A stretch of DNA of 50,000 nt from Dirofilaria immitis (taxonomy: Eukaryota > Nematoda > Chromadorea > Rhabditida > Onchocercidae): NCBI GenBank assembly GCA_024305405.1, contig JAKNDB010000097.1, forward strand, positions 1 through 50,000. The letters run 5' to 3'. The notes beneath the pieces are model-generated. The model saw only the letters and a program-made list of their open reading frames with translations, searched no databases and was not told the origin of the DNA. Made by a program: the position numbers and the translations under genes. Of this stretch, positions 23,255-35,939 are shown piece by piece. Each line of letters begins with the position of its first letter. The first letter of the stretch is position 1.

Positions 23255-24097
23255 TTACTGTCTTGTAGGATAACAACAGAAGTGATCTGATAGATAATTT
23301 TATTTTTACGGTTCCTATTTGCAGAGATTTCTGAAAGATTTCAGGACGAATCCTTAAAGTTATTGTAAGTTTTGTTTAGATGAAATCAGAAATTGGTTTG
23401 TCACGGAATGATATGAGGTTATTTTCATACGAAGTAAAATCACATCAAAACTGTCAATGTTTTATCAAATATAGAAAAAGAGATTATCATAAATAAAAGT
23501 AATTATTTATTAGCGTCGCATCATGGTTATACTATATCTTGTCTTTTGAAAGGAAGTTCAAATTCATTTTGCAATACGATTAAGATTTCAATTAGTTCCT
23601 CACATATTTAGTGAATTCATCATTCGAATACTGGAAAATTATATATATGAATACTAAAAGGACCAAATATGGTTATTAAATCAACCATATTTAGCCCTTT
23701 CATTATTTAAATATCGTTGATAAAATATCATTGTTTATCAATTTATACATTTATATAATATAAATAGATGATTTTATGTTCACTATCAATTTTTTCCTGT
23801 TAAAAAATTATAGTGAATAAGAAATCATTAATTTATATTGCATAGATATGAATTGGTTAGTAATAATATTTTATTAATGATTATGAATGGAATTTGAGAT
23901 TTGATCATAAAGGAAGGATTACTATTTGTCGCTATTTCATTATACCATCCTAAAAGAAATCCTATTGTGTTGTTAACAAAGTTCCAATACTATCGAATAT
24001 GAATTCAATTTGAACATGTGAGACTCACACTTTTTGTTCTTTTTACTCAGTTTTATCAATTGATCAATTGATAATTAATCACATTTTCCCTAAAATA
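23255..24097. other. Non-coding stretch between small genes
   Basis: AT-rich, probably 5' flank and introns of the minus-strand gene ending at 22675. There is a short perfect-looking inverted repeat around 23660-23700 (AAAGG..CCAAATATGGTT / AACCATATTTAGCCCTTT), which could form a hairpin. No gene was seen. Confidence 0.45.
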
Positions 24098-24235
24098 TCA
24101 TTTATGATCTAAAACATGGACTGTATATGCCAGCTTTACTTGATATCTTTTTCACTATCATTTATCCTTCTCGTACATTACTTTCCGTTCTTTTTTTTCT
24201 CGATAAATTCAGTTAACTTAAGTAAAAGTGAAGCA
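24098..24235 (+). pseudogene. Decayed fragment of the 22167 membrane-protein gene
   Basis: TAAAACATGGACTGTAT, CAGCTTTACTTGAT and neighbouring bases at 24110-24150 match 22318-22352 of the gene at 22167-22630, giving DLKHGLYMPALLD against NLKHGLYVLALLD. Similarity fades on both sides and no complete frame remains. It indicates a local duplication of the small membrane-protein gene followed by decay of one copy. Confidence 0.6.
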
Positions 24236-24842
24236 CTTTTAATTTCTTTACAATCTTCTATTTCTCTATGTAAACATTCCTTTTATTTTTTCTTTTTATT
24301 TGTTTGTTTACATATCATTCCACATTTATTATCAAGGTTGTACCGCCTTAGATCGTATTTGACTATTTAGTCATAATTTAATCAAAAAAAAAAATTGGAA
24401 ATTGTCGTTGCGACATTATCGAAGTGTTTGTTTCGCAAGTTGTTGATTAAAAATTTGAATAACAAAATATGAATTATTACAATATCGGTGTAACGTTATG
24501 TAACCAAGAAGCAATCGCATCCAAGAATCTCCATCACTTACTAAAATCTTATTAGATCAATACTTGATTCATCTAGAATTATTACTCCTTTACAAAACTG
24601 TGCAACTCCCAGAGAAGTCAAACCATTACCATCCAATTTTATGCCACGAATCATGTAGCAACTTTGCTACTTCATAACAAAGAATACAATACTGCCAATT
24701 ATAAATACTATCCTGGAACCTTCAGATCCGCTTAGAACCTATAAGATATCAAACTATGTATTTTGTGTGAAACATATACAAATACAAAAACAAATTTATT
24801 GCAAAACGTTCACAAAACACGACATAAATAACAAATACAAAT

Positions 24843-25979
<1,137 letters not shown>

Positions 25980-26472
25980 TTAACACATATTCATTAGTTG
26001 GAAGTGAAAAATAAAAAACCAAGGCAAGAATTATAAGCAAAAATGCTACAGAAACTTAACAAATTAAAAAGAAAAAAAAGTAAAAACCACAATCTCCAAC
26101 TTTTAATAATTAACAGCAAATAATTTTAATATCAATAATTTCAACAATATGTATCTATAAGGGAAAAAAGACGTATATATTAAAATATTTTAAACTAATC
26201 TAAACGAAAGCTACAATAGTACACTATCCTCATCCAGACTAAATAATGGAAACTTCGCCAACTGACGACCTCAACCTCCAATTATACCCTGAAATTAAAC
26301 ATAGATGATACAGTCTGATCATGTCGCGAAATGAAATATTTTATCTCGTTCGGTTTTGTTGGACAATATCCCAATATAATGTTAATTGCGCTTCTAGAGT
26401 ATTTACCGATATGATTTAGCACAGTGAAACTTTTATTGCAATAATTTAGAGTGATTATCTAGAATGGATTTC

Positions 26473-26514
26473 CGAGAGTTGGGAAGAATAAGAAAAAAAT
26501 TTCAGGTAGTTCAT
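26473..26514 (+). CDS. Possible upstream first exon of the aldolase-like gene
   Basis: ATG at 26473 reads MDFRELGRIRKKFQ and ends at CAG|GTAGTT. It is short, basic and followed by the open frame of the aldolase-like gene, but no acceptor in matching phase was found, so linkage is unproven. Confidence 0.25.
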
Positions 26515-26528
26515 ATAAAGCTATATGA

Positions 26529-27141
26529 ATGCTATTGATACATCGAATATTGATTGATGGAATATTGGTGATCATTGTAAGCAATCTTTTAATGTACTAT
26601 CGAAATGCGATCAATACTGAAAATGTTATCGACGAGAAGGAAACAATTGTCGAGAGAGCAACACTTAGCAAGGATCAAGAGGACGAATTGTCAGCAATCG
26701 CCCGGAAACTTATGGAACCTGGAAAGGGTATTCTAGCCGCTGATGAAAGTATTGGTAAAATATTGTCATTTTATCGAAATTTAAATTCATTTTGGAATAT
26801 TTTAGTGCTTTTCATCATCATTTCTTAGTATAATATTAGCTATTATATGATGAAAATGACAAAAAAATATATTTTTAGACATTGTTTTACATTTCTATAT
26901 ATTACATATGAAGTTAATCATTTTTACACATTATTAGTTTAATATAATGAAGATTCGAAAGAATTATCAAAATTTTATCTATTTTATATAACTTCCAGAC
27001 ACGATAGGTAAACGATTTGCTGCAATTGGAATGGAAAATAACGCAAAGAATCGAAAGAATTATCGGCATTTACTGTTTACAACACCAAATATATCGCAAT
27101 ATATCTCAGGAATTATATTACATGAGGAAACATTTGATCAG
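26529..27141 (+). CDS. Fructose-bisphosphate aldolase class I, N-terminal part only
   Basis: Glycolytic enzyme that splits fructose-1,6-bisphosphate. Exon 26529-26754 contains KDQEDELSAIARKLMEPGKG and ILAADES, the aldolase hallmark near residue 30. Exon 26999-27141 continues TIGKRFAAIGMENNAKNR, YRHLLFTTP and ISGIILHEETFDQ, and ends at a GTAAAT donor. The Schiff-base lysine, active-site loop and C-terminal tyrosine regions, some two thirds of the protein, were not found downstream; instead an inverted ASPM fragment follows. Ahead of the aldolase homology the open frame carries a hydrophobic stretch (ILIDGILVIIVSNLLMYY) that cytosolic aldolases lack; a Met at 26593 could start after it. It may be a truncated pseudogene, or the 3' exons may lie far off. 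Confidence 0.75.
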
Positions 27142-27224
27142 GTAAATTATTAATATACAGTTCGCGTCTCATTCTTGTGAACTTATAGTTCCACAAACAC
27201 TATATATATTTAACAAATATTAAA

Positions 27225-27532
27225 ACTTTCCATGTATATAATACAAATAACAGTTTCCAAACAGAACTGCTTCATGTCGCAATTCATTTTTAAAAACAAA
27301 AAAGATTATTTGCATTCATGTGCGTATTGCTAAAATCATTTCAACAAAAAATGATTATAGAAAAAATCCCGAATTCTATTATCATTCGAATCTCAAAACT
27401 CGGGCAAGCTCGAAATGTTAGGATATAATAAGCAGATCTAAATATGTAGTGTAATACTACTACCTGCAACGTGACTTCAGCATTTTGGCGTCTACGCAAG
27501 ATAATTTATGTAGCAAATTTCGGTAATGCAAT
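27225..27532 (-). pseudogene. Inverted, displaced fragment of ASPM
   Basis: The reverse complement of this stretch matches ASPM 2800-3130: the 3' two thirds of the IQ exon (GATTGCATTACCG...GCTGAAGTCACGTTGCAGG), the following intron with TTTTTGTTGAAATGATTTTAG, and the decayed exon (GAATTGCGACATGAAGCAG). Similarity stops abruptly at about 27532, where the parent would continue 5' into the exon. The copy is several percent diverged. It carries no long frame and sits in what would be the next intron of the aldolase gene. Confidence 0.85.
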
Positions 27533-27539
27533 CATATGA

Positions 27540-28690
27540 TTCAGGCAAAACATATGCAACAATGGATGAAGAACTAAAAAGTAAAAAAATAAAAAAGCTA
27601 AAATGAAAGCTCAAAAAAATGATAAAAATGAATGACTGCCTCTCTTGCAACTAGTAACTACTATCTGATCACTCTTTACAATTATTATTTTGATTACACA
27701 GGAAAATATAACTTTTGAAAGATTCATCATATCAGTGATATTTTCCATTAATTAACCATTTCAATAGATTATCCCTGCTTCAAATTATTCAGATTAAACC
27801 GATTATTCAATATTCCCTGTCCTAAATCTTTTATATGAAAATTATTCTTTTGCTCATATTATTATACTTATTTTCTATTATGATAAAAGGAGGAAGGAAA
27901 TATATAAGTAGGACAAGAATAATCACAAAATGTTAAACCTTCAGAAGTATTTGCCATCATTCACTTGATCAGAATATGTTTCACTCTACATTCCTTCTGA
28001 TCCATTAATTTTATTTCCTATAAACAGTAACAAATTATTGATTATTTCAAGAAAAAAAGGAGCAAAAAACTTATTTACCATCAAATCCTTCAAATAAATA
28101 TTTCAAACTTCGATATACAATGATAGAAACATAGTACCATATATATTCTCGTTTATAAATATTTTAGGAAACATTCAACTTGTCCATTTATAACATTATC
28201 ATATCGTTAAATTCTCGAATAAGTAAGATTGTTATATAAGCTTATTATTGTAACTGTTTTTATCCGAAGTAACTATAAGTTAAATTCATCTAATTTTATC
28301 AGTACTTCCAATTAACTACAATAGATTGGATCATTCTCGTATTGCGTACTTTTATATCCAAATTTACGTGTACTATCATTTGTTTAAATAATAATTCTCG
28401 ACAGTCTAATTGAGACCCGACAAATTGAAGATATCAGATATGAAGATACCAGATAAGAAGATATCAAGATAAGAAGATATCAAAAATTATTTAAGATATC
28501 AATAGAAGATAAGAAAATTTCAAAAATTATTTTAATCACTTCTATCGTTGTTATTACTGAAGACATAATATGATAGAGAAATATAACATATGCATATATC
28601 CGATATCCTAAAAGAGAGTTATACTAAAATATGCGATAAAATCCCAAAATTCATTTGAAAATATAATTTCTTAAATATATTTGAAGAAAT
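27540..28690. other. Non-coding stretch with GATATCA-type repeats
   Basis: No aldolase or other conserved exon was found. At about 28425-28530 a short degenerate tandem array of (A)AGATATCA/AGATAAGA units occurs. The rest is AT-rich without notable open frames. Confidence 0.5.
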
Positions 28691-28697
28691 ATTTAAC

Positions 28698-28931
28698 ATG
28701 TCTAAAAATACGCTCAATCCTTTTTATCGAGAATCCTCGAAATTATTGAATAAAAATTCCAAAATTGAATTATCCGCAAAATTTGCGCAATTGCGTATAA
28801 CATCTTTAAAGCGCATTTTGTTGCATATTCCTTTGTATGCAATTTATCATATGTTATCCGATGTTATTCATGATTACATATATAAGTTACTAATGAACAA
28901 TATGTGTCGTAAATTGCGACTAATAATGTAA
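28698..28931 (+). CDS. Possible single-exon small protein, 77 residues
   Basis: ATG at 28698 to TAA at 28931, reading MSKNTLNPFYRESSKLLNKN, then LRITSLKRILLHIPLYAIYH and ending MCRKLRLIM. It is basic and lacks a clear signal peptide. AATAAA follows within 10 bases of the stop, which favours a transcribed gene. No family was recognised. In AT-rich DNA an ORF of this length can be chance. Confidence 0.3.
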   Translation: MSKNTLNPFYRESSKLLNKNSKIELSAKFAQLRITSLKRILLHIPLYAIYHMLSDVIHDYIYKLLMNNMCRKLRLIM

Positions 28932-29980
28932 TAATAAAGGATGAAATATTATCTTATCAGCAAATGACTAATTTTTGGTGATAATTAAAAACAAGAAATA
29001 TTATGAAATATTTAGCTATAAATATACATATGCATATTTAGGAGTTCCATAAAATTATCGTTTATTTATTGCTTAATTAATCAATAATAAAATTAATTCA
29101 TCATTTTTCTGCCTCTCTTTCTCTCTCTAAAAATTAAAGAAAAATTAGCTCAATACTTTATCTAGATGTTTGATGCTAACAGTAGAATTTAGAAGTTAAA
29201 AAATAAGATTAAGAATTTTACAAGTTTTTATAAAATCTATTAATAAATCGTTATGAAATTTAAATGTTGCACATAGCTTATAATTTGAGCTAGGAAGGGA
29301 AAAATTATTTTTTTAGATTCAAGCTTAAACCGATTGATCGGCATTTCTAAAATGCAAAATCTCGATATTTTGTATTCATCAAATCTCCAAGACTCATTAA
29401 TTATTCGATTGTCTGCGAAATCGGTTGCTTAGATATTTTGATTGCGCATAATGTTGTAAATTATATCCTGAATCTTCTAATAAATTATATCCTGATTCTT
29501 AAAGGAGGGAGAAAAAGCTAAATGATAATTACTAATCATGCAAGCAATGTAAGTAAATTTAGTAGGCATACTACACTCTCGCATACTGTAAAATAAAAAT
29601 TTGTTTGATAGAATATTTATTGCATCTTAAAATAGCAATTCATTTTTGCATACAATATATTTTACAATATTCGAAAATATATAATATCTAACAATTTGCT
29701 AATGTTTATTCTTGAATAATAAAGTGCAAATTGTTATCATTTCAAAATCTGTTTTTTTATATGCAAAAGCTAACAGACCAAACTGGCAACTTATAAATTT
29801 CTGTAACACTATCAATATCTCATTTACATTAAATTGTTAAAAAGAAAAATTGTCTTTTGAAGAAACAATTTCATTGATATGAAACAAGGAAATAACGAAA
29901 AGTCATGCAAAGAAATAGGAAAATAAAAAATATATGAGAACACTGATTATTCGCATTCAAAAGATCGCTAAATATTTGAA
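28932..29980. other. Intergenic, no gene seen
   Basis: AT-rich with a short (TCTC)n tract near 29115-29130 and a direct repeat TAAATTATATCCTGA(A/T)TCTT at about 29458-29505. No exon-like block was recognised. Confidence 0.5.
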
Positions 29981-30110
29981 TTAATACGATCTTGAACGGA
30001 TCAGAATCATGTAAGTTTTTCTATTCGGATCAATTCCTTTATGCTTTGAACATGCTTCTTCTATCGCAAAGGCATTTTTCTTCATGTCGATTGAATAGCC
30101 ACTTCCATCT
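29981..30110 (-). CDS. Possible 3'-terminal exon, unrecognised
   Basis: On the minus strand the frame 30110-29981 reads DGSGYSIDMKKNAFAIEEAC and SKHKGIDPNRKTYMILIRS, ending RSRSY with TAA. The composition is clearly more protein-like than the surrounding DNA. It lies downstream of the PP6 stop on the same strand, so it could be a separate small gene or the 3' exon of an alternative transcript. No ATG context or splice partner is certain. Confidence 0.3.
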
Positions 30111-30468
30111 TACTCATCACCTAACGATATGAAACCTCCATAAGTAAGGTATGACGCAAGTATTATATTCGGTGGCGTCTACCATAATTTATAATCCAGC
30201 ACAAATTCGAAAAGATACTACTTTAAGGCACTTACTCGTTTCTTGCTCAGAAAGAAAAGAAAAAGCACAATAAAGACGATAAAAAAATATATTAAAATAC
30301 ATCTAACTTATCTGGGGAAGTATTGTGATAATATCATTAGCTTTCTTGAAGTAGCATGATGAAACAATAGAGTAAGAGATCACAAAAAAAAAAAAATACG
30401 CAGAAGAGCTGGCACCTGATATAACAACATGAAACAACTTTTCTCAAAAAATCTGCTGAATAAAATAT

Positions 30469-32665
30469 TCATAAAAGTATGGTGCAACAATACGATCCGG
30501 TTTTTCACGTTCGCTATCACTAGCTTCGTCAAAATATTTTACTTGACGTTCATTCGAACTTATTTGCAGAATCGCTGCTTCATTCCCACAACGATAACAA
30601 TAATTAGGTGCTGAAAAGCTCACAGCAGTTGAATATTTCATATATAATGAAGGTATTATTATGCAGGTGAATTCCAAACAGGCAGCCTTTGGTCTCCTTA
30701 ATATTTTTCCGAAAAATTAGACAAATCTGCTGATATTCCGCTAAATGCGACTTCCTATGGATGCGATAACTGAAACTGTTTGTTCTATTTTCCCACATGT
30801 CCAGAATAATAATCAGGGTTTCTCATATAAGATGAACATGACAATATAAATAGCAAAAAATATTTAAAAGTAAAAAGCAGACTTTATATCAAAGTTACTA
30901 AGGATTGAAGTATTAAGGAACAAATAGGATATATTAAAAAATACGAGAAAAAATCAAGATATTACCCGACCATACGGTGCATAGTATGTCATCCCAGATA
31001 TATTTGAAACCTTCCAAGACCAGTTGATGAGATCGGCATATTAATGTGAGGTCATTGGTATGCATAAAACGTTTCGTTACTTCCTGACCAAAAAGCTGCA
31101 AATAATCATTACCGAATAATCAAGAAACTGATACTTTAAATTTCATTAAAACTTCAATTAAACAAATATTACATTATATTTAAGAAACATTAAGAAAAGT
31201 AATAATTTAAGAAACTAAGAAAGAGAAAAAACATGAAAAGATAGCTAACCCATCCAGCACCCCGTGGACTTAGTTCCCACCCTTCTTCCGTTGGTTCCGG
31301 ATCAGACCATACTAAATCGCATAAAGCACCTTTACTTGGAATTTCAACAGCTCTGAAATAGTCTCAAATAAATCCATAATACTTTGATTATTTTTTCAAT
31401 CTTTTAATTAAAATACCACATTAAGATCAAAATGTCTATAATTGATACTAAAGAGAGGAAATAATAGAAGAAATAAGAGAGGAAATAATGGAAATAATAG
31501 AAAGCATGGGATATTTTTGGTTTTATAAAGAAATATAACACTGTGAATACCTGTCTAAAGTAAACATCTTTTCCAGTGTCTTGATTTCTGGTGACAATCC
31601 ACCATGAACGCACAAAATGTGGTCATCAATTAAAGCACCAACAGGCAACATATCAAACACCTAAAAATTCTGATAATTGCGAAATTATGCTTTACCATCT
31701 ATCAAAAAAATCCCGAATTTTTATGATTCTAACCTTGCAACAACAGCGCCAAACCATTGCATGTCCATATTTCTGTATACATTCATCATAAAATCCATAA
31801 ACAGCGGAAATACGCCGAGATTCATGATTTCCTCGCAAAAGTGTGACTGATTCTGGATACCTTAGCATTAAAGTGAACAAATATGTTAAAGTTTCCAAGC
31901 TATAGTATCCTCTGAAAACTGTCAAATTTCTTCGAACAATTATGTTTTACTAAATAATTATTAGCTGAAAGCCATGACATGCAGTAAAATAAAAAGCATA
32001 AGTTAGAAGACTACATGCATCAAAAGTAATAAATTATATTTAATTCTGAACCCATTATAAAATTTTTAAAGCAAACCTGTCGACGTAATCGCCCATAAAA
32101 ACATATCGTGTAAATGGCACACGGCCACCTGTTTCAAACAATTTCAACAAGTCATAAAACTGTCCATGTATATCACCGCAAACGGTCACTGGTGAAGCTA
32201 TTTCAACGACATTTGATTCATGCGACAAACGAGTAACCAACCTAAGCATATAAAACTATTATATTTATAAAATGCACCAAGAAAATAAAGATAACTGAAG
32301 TGTGAAATTTAAACATAAATAATCAGTGAATCAATATGGCACATGTAAACAACAGCTATATAGGTTATTGTTATCTCAAACTTAGAGACTTTTAATCACT
32401 CTCAATTTCAGTAAGGAGTTAAATTATGATATCTTTCTTCAACTAATAGTTCAAAGAGATTTCCAAAACTAAAATTCTTGCTAAATTTAATCCTAAAATT
32501 ACTAAAAACTTACATATCACAGAGCAGAATCATTTCATCTTCTGGCAAATATTGACACTTCGAGCTTTCTTCTACCCATCTATCAGCATCAATAGTTAAT
32601 CCTCGGTAGTGTAATTGAAATTGCGTTCCATCAACATCACCATGTTGTTCCTCTTCTTTGGTCAT
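30469..32665 (-). CDS. pph-6: Serine/threonine protein phosphatase 6 catalytic subunit
   Basis: PP2A-family metallophosphatase; PP6 acts with SAPS and ankyrin subunits in mitosis and signalling. Seven minus-strand exons: 32665-32514, 32241-32077, 31911-31734, 31660-31551, 31352-31250, 31095-30966 and 30610-30469, about 326 residues. All catalytic motifs are present: [25 protein letters not shown] ([12 protein letters not shown]), the LICRSHQ histidine, and [11 protein letters not shown]. The N-terminus has a 20-residue acidic extension ([15 protein letters not shown]) before the part matching PP6 ([15 protein letters not shown]). [10 protein letters not shown] and the PYFL-type tail favour PP6 over PP2A or PP4. 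As written, the frame misses PYFL and runs on to 30444; one more A in the run 30473-30476 gives PYFL and stop. TTTTTAG before the ATG suits trans-splicing. Confidence 0.93.
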
Positions 32666-34129
32666 AATCTAAAAATTTTATGATATTTTCGAAATCAGAA
32701 AAATTTATAGAGCTCATTAAACATCGTTTAACATGTACCATTTTTCGGTAAAAATATGTTCGGAAATTAGAGAGTTTTATTAGTCAATTTCCATATGCAA
32801 ATATTTTATACGTATCTATATATATAATGTTGCACATACTTTCTCGCATATGCAATTGATTTCGTAGTATAAAAATTAATTTTCACGTTCAAAGATCAGT
32901 TTTCTCAGTGATTTCAATATTTTTTTCGTTCCACTAAATTTACGACGCATTTGTGTAGGGTTTCAAGCACAACTAAAAAAATCATCTGTAAGGAAAAAAT
33001 CTATGGAACTGACAAACCTTCCGGCGATCACCTCTCCATGCTCTCCGGAACTTACTATTGCGTGAAAACCTATTCTTCTTTCTCCTGAATGGTATCATTC
33101 TCGTGGAGCCGCAAAACTACTTCTAAGCTACAGAAAGCACCAATGAACTACAAACTGATAAAGTAATCAAACTACTTATTTATGGACAAGTTTTACTAGC
33201 TGTTTAGCTAAGCGTATAAAAAATTTCTCTAAATTTGCTCAATTTTTTTCGATACAATTCAGACTTTCTCAAATCTCTTTCATATGATTTAGACTTTCTC
33301 GACCATATCTAATAGGATTTAGACCTTCTCAATTTCCTTAATCTTTCGGTATAACGATATCGACTCCATCCTTTAACAGAGTTCCACCACTTCTTCCACA
33401 GCTCTTATTCAAACATTGACCAAATGTAGATCGTGTCTATGAGAAACAGCCACATATCTCATAGAAAAAAATTTCCAGAACCTACCATACATACATAAGA
33501 ATTTTTTATTCCCTTTTCTCTTCCTCAAGATAGTATATTCTTGCACTGATATTAAGATCGAAATCTGAATACAATCTTTTACAGAGATTTGGATAAAAGA
33601 TAAAATCTTAATGTTAGAAATGCTAAATGCATATAACAAAATAATAGCAGATTCTTCGAGAACTTTTAAACAGTGATATTTCTCAATCCCGAAAATTAAA
33701 AGATTTGCCACTTCAAAAACCACAAACCGTTTTCGTCTGCAACTCGAAAGTAATGTATTAAAAAAAAAAATGCAAGTGTATTGCTTAACAATATTTTCTT
33801 ACGGCAAAAGCCAAAAATTCAAAACTTTCGGTATAATAAATCATTTATTACTTTTGCATACTCAAAGTAAAGTATTTAGTAATTCGATTGGAATAAACAA
33901 TACTATTATGGAATAAAATAATTTTATAGAGGCGAAACACAGAAAAATACATGCAAAGTAATAACAAAAATGGAAACACTATAAAGTATCAATTTCCTCG
34001 TTTAACTGTCTAAAAGGAAAACGCTTGTTTCTTCCACCGTATATTTCTGATAAAGCTCAACGCTTTAACGGATACAGATACACTTTCAACAAGTGAAACA
34101 ATTTAAAAAAGTTTTACTACCAATTATAA
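32666..34129. other. Intergenic between PP6 and GrpE genes
   Basis: Both neighbours are on the minus strand, about 1.46 kb apart. A short degenerate tandem repeat (AT(T/A)NAGACTTTCTC..., three copies of about 31-33 bases) occupies 33256-33350. A minus-strand frame at 33090-32960 (RRIGFHAIVSSGEHGEVIAG) is somewhat protein-like but has no start or splice support. The 104-codon frame at 33409-33723 (minus) is hydrophobic and AT-driven; I do not call it a gene. Confidence 0.45.
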
Positions 34130-35790
34130 TCACTGTACAACACCCACTTTTGCGGCACGAATAGGTCGACTTTGCAAGGAGTAACCTGTTTTTACTACTT
34201 GTGCTACGAATCCAGATTTGATTTTTGTCTAAAATAATTTATACTTAGTGTTCCAAATCCACAATTATGATTTCAAAAGGTTTCTACGTCAAATATAAAA
34301 TATTCGTTTTTTTTTAAATATATAAAGTATTTTGAAAAAATTTTAATATGAGACCGGAAACTTTGAAAGTGTAGTTTTCTGAAAATCTTAATGTGTTTCC
34401 TAAATATATTATCGAATGAACTTTTTGGAAGAAAAAATAACTTACTTGGTCTTTTGGTACCTGAAAACAGCTTCATGAAACGATGGATCGAATTTTCACC
34501 TTCCGGAGAAATTTGTTTTAGTCCATGCTTAATGAATGTTTTATGCAATACTGTTCTCGTCATCTCTAACCCTTCGAATAAATTTTTCAAAGACTCATTA
34601 TTATCCAATTCTTCCTTCTTTACTGCATTCACTGCGAGATCAAGAATATCTGCCACCTTAAAAAAATTATGATTTCCCAGCCCTACGGAAAAAGTTTTAC
34701 TTCTAGAGATTAATAGAAAAAAAGAAACAAACCTCAAGTAAGTCTTTGCAGAATCCTTGGATAGCAAATACTTTCGCTTCTTCTGTTTGCCTTTGTCCAC
34801 GACGACGAACATTTTCAACTTCAGCTAACGCTCTGGTGTATTTATCCTATATTTAAAATTTTCCTATATCTCAAAAATGAGCTTTAGAAAATAAGACTCC
34901 TATGCATTTCAATAAATTTTTCAAGAAAGAAGAAACTCTATTCTTCCTTTCGAACAAAGAAATTTAAGAACTAATTTAAATATGCTATAATCAGATAGCA
35001 TAATAAAAGAGCTATAGCAAGAGAAGCTGCGAAATCAATACCTGATGAGTTGTAACCTATTCAGAAATAAAAAAATCAAAGTTTGATAGTAAATATTCTA
35101 AAACAAACGCATGCGGTTGACAAACTGAGCATCTTAACATGCTTTGACTCAACATAAATCTAAAATCAACGACGCTATCATTAAATAATGTCAGAGCTTT
35201 AAAAAATTTACCTTAAATGTAGCTGTCTCTTCTAATAATATATCGTATTCTGCTGCTAGAGCATTAAATGCAGATCTAGGGATAACAAAGTCTTCTTCAC
35301 TCTCTGCAGTACCAATCGATTCTTTTATTTTTGTAAGAAATTCAGCACCTAAACTGCGACGATTTTTTTCCACTCATCATAATTTCTTATTTGAAGTATT
35401 ATTCGAAATTTGAAATCCTTTTAAAAAAATAATACTAAGTAACGGAAGAATATAACAGTTATTTAGCATAATTTTTTTATCATTTTTAAATGGTTAGGAA
35501 ATAAGCAAGAATCAATCATATATCATTCCATCTTTTAACTTCAGTTAACATTATTATTGCCTATTACAAACGAATTTTGTATGAAATCTCAGAACTTCGA
35601 AAATATGTTTTATTAATTAACACTATAAGACAAAATCTATTAGCTAGTTAAATAGTAAAGTATACTTGTTATTCGTGAATTTTCATGCTTTAAGGAGAAA
35701 CTCGATGCTTCGTTAGTTCCTTCCTTTTGTACCGCTGCACTAAATGAAAAGCGTGTCGTTGACGTCGGAAAATTATCTCTAAGCAATAGC
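34130..35790 (-). CDS. GRPEL1: Mitochondrial GrpE protein (nucleotide exchange factor of mtHsp70)
   Basis: GrpE releases ADP from matrix Hsp70 during protein import and folding. Minus-strand exons: 35790-35666, 35372-35212, 34846-34733, 34656-34446 and 34228-34130. The first resembles a mitochondrial presequence (RLLLRDNFPTSTTRFSFSA). The long helical region ends YTRALAEVENVRRRGQRQTE and EAKVFAIQGFCKDLLE; the head domain has VADILDLAVNAVKKEEL, NLFEGLEMTRTVLHKTFIKH and the HEAVF motif; the end is VVKTGYSLQSRPIRAAKVGV and stop. Exon 34656-34446 is two bases short: one in the run 34493-34496, where adding it yields the family FDP motif, and one at 34460-34461, where adding it puts VPKDQ in phase with the last exon. 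The start codon is not settled; an ATG at 35936 (MSVKCEG) is one option but its phase does not fit. Confidence 0.9.
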
Positions 35791-35939
35791 CTTAAAGAAA
35801 AATCATAATTACAAAAATTTAACACATAATAATATATATTTAAAAAAAGTCCTTCAGAAATAACGGAAAGAAAATACGATAAATTAGAGTATTGTAAAAT
35901 TAAGAATATACTGTAACCTTCACATTTCACCGACATTCT

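Noticed and set aside
24116..24370. 84-codon plus frame
   Set aside because: Phe/Leu/Ser-rich low complexity. Its start lies out of frame inside the relic of the 22167 gene.
30429..30614. 61-codon plus frame
   Set aside because: Antisense of the last PP6 exon.
33409..33723. 104-codon minus-strand frame
   Set aside because: Ile/Leu/Phe-rich composition follows the AT-rich DNA; there is no splice, start or polyA support and no recognisable motif.
34391..34672. 93-codon plus frame
   Set aside because: Antisense of a GrpE exon on the minus strand.
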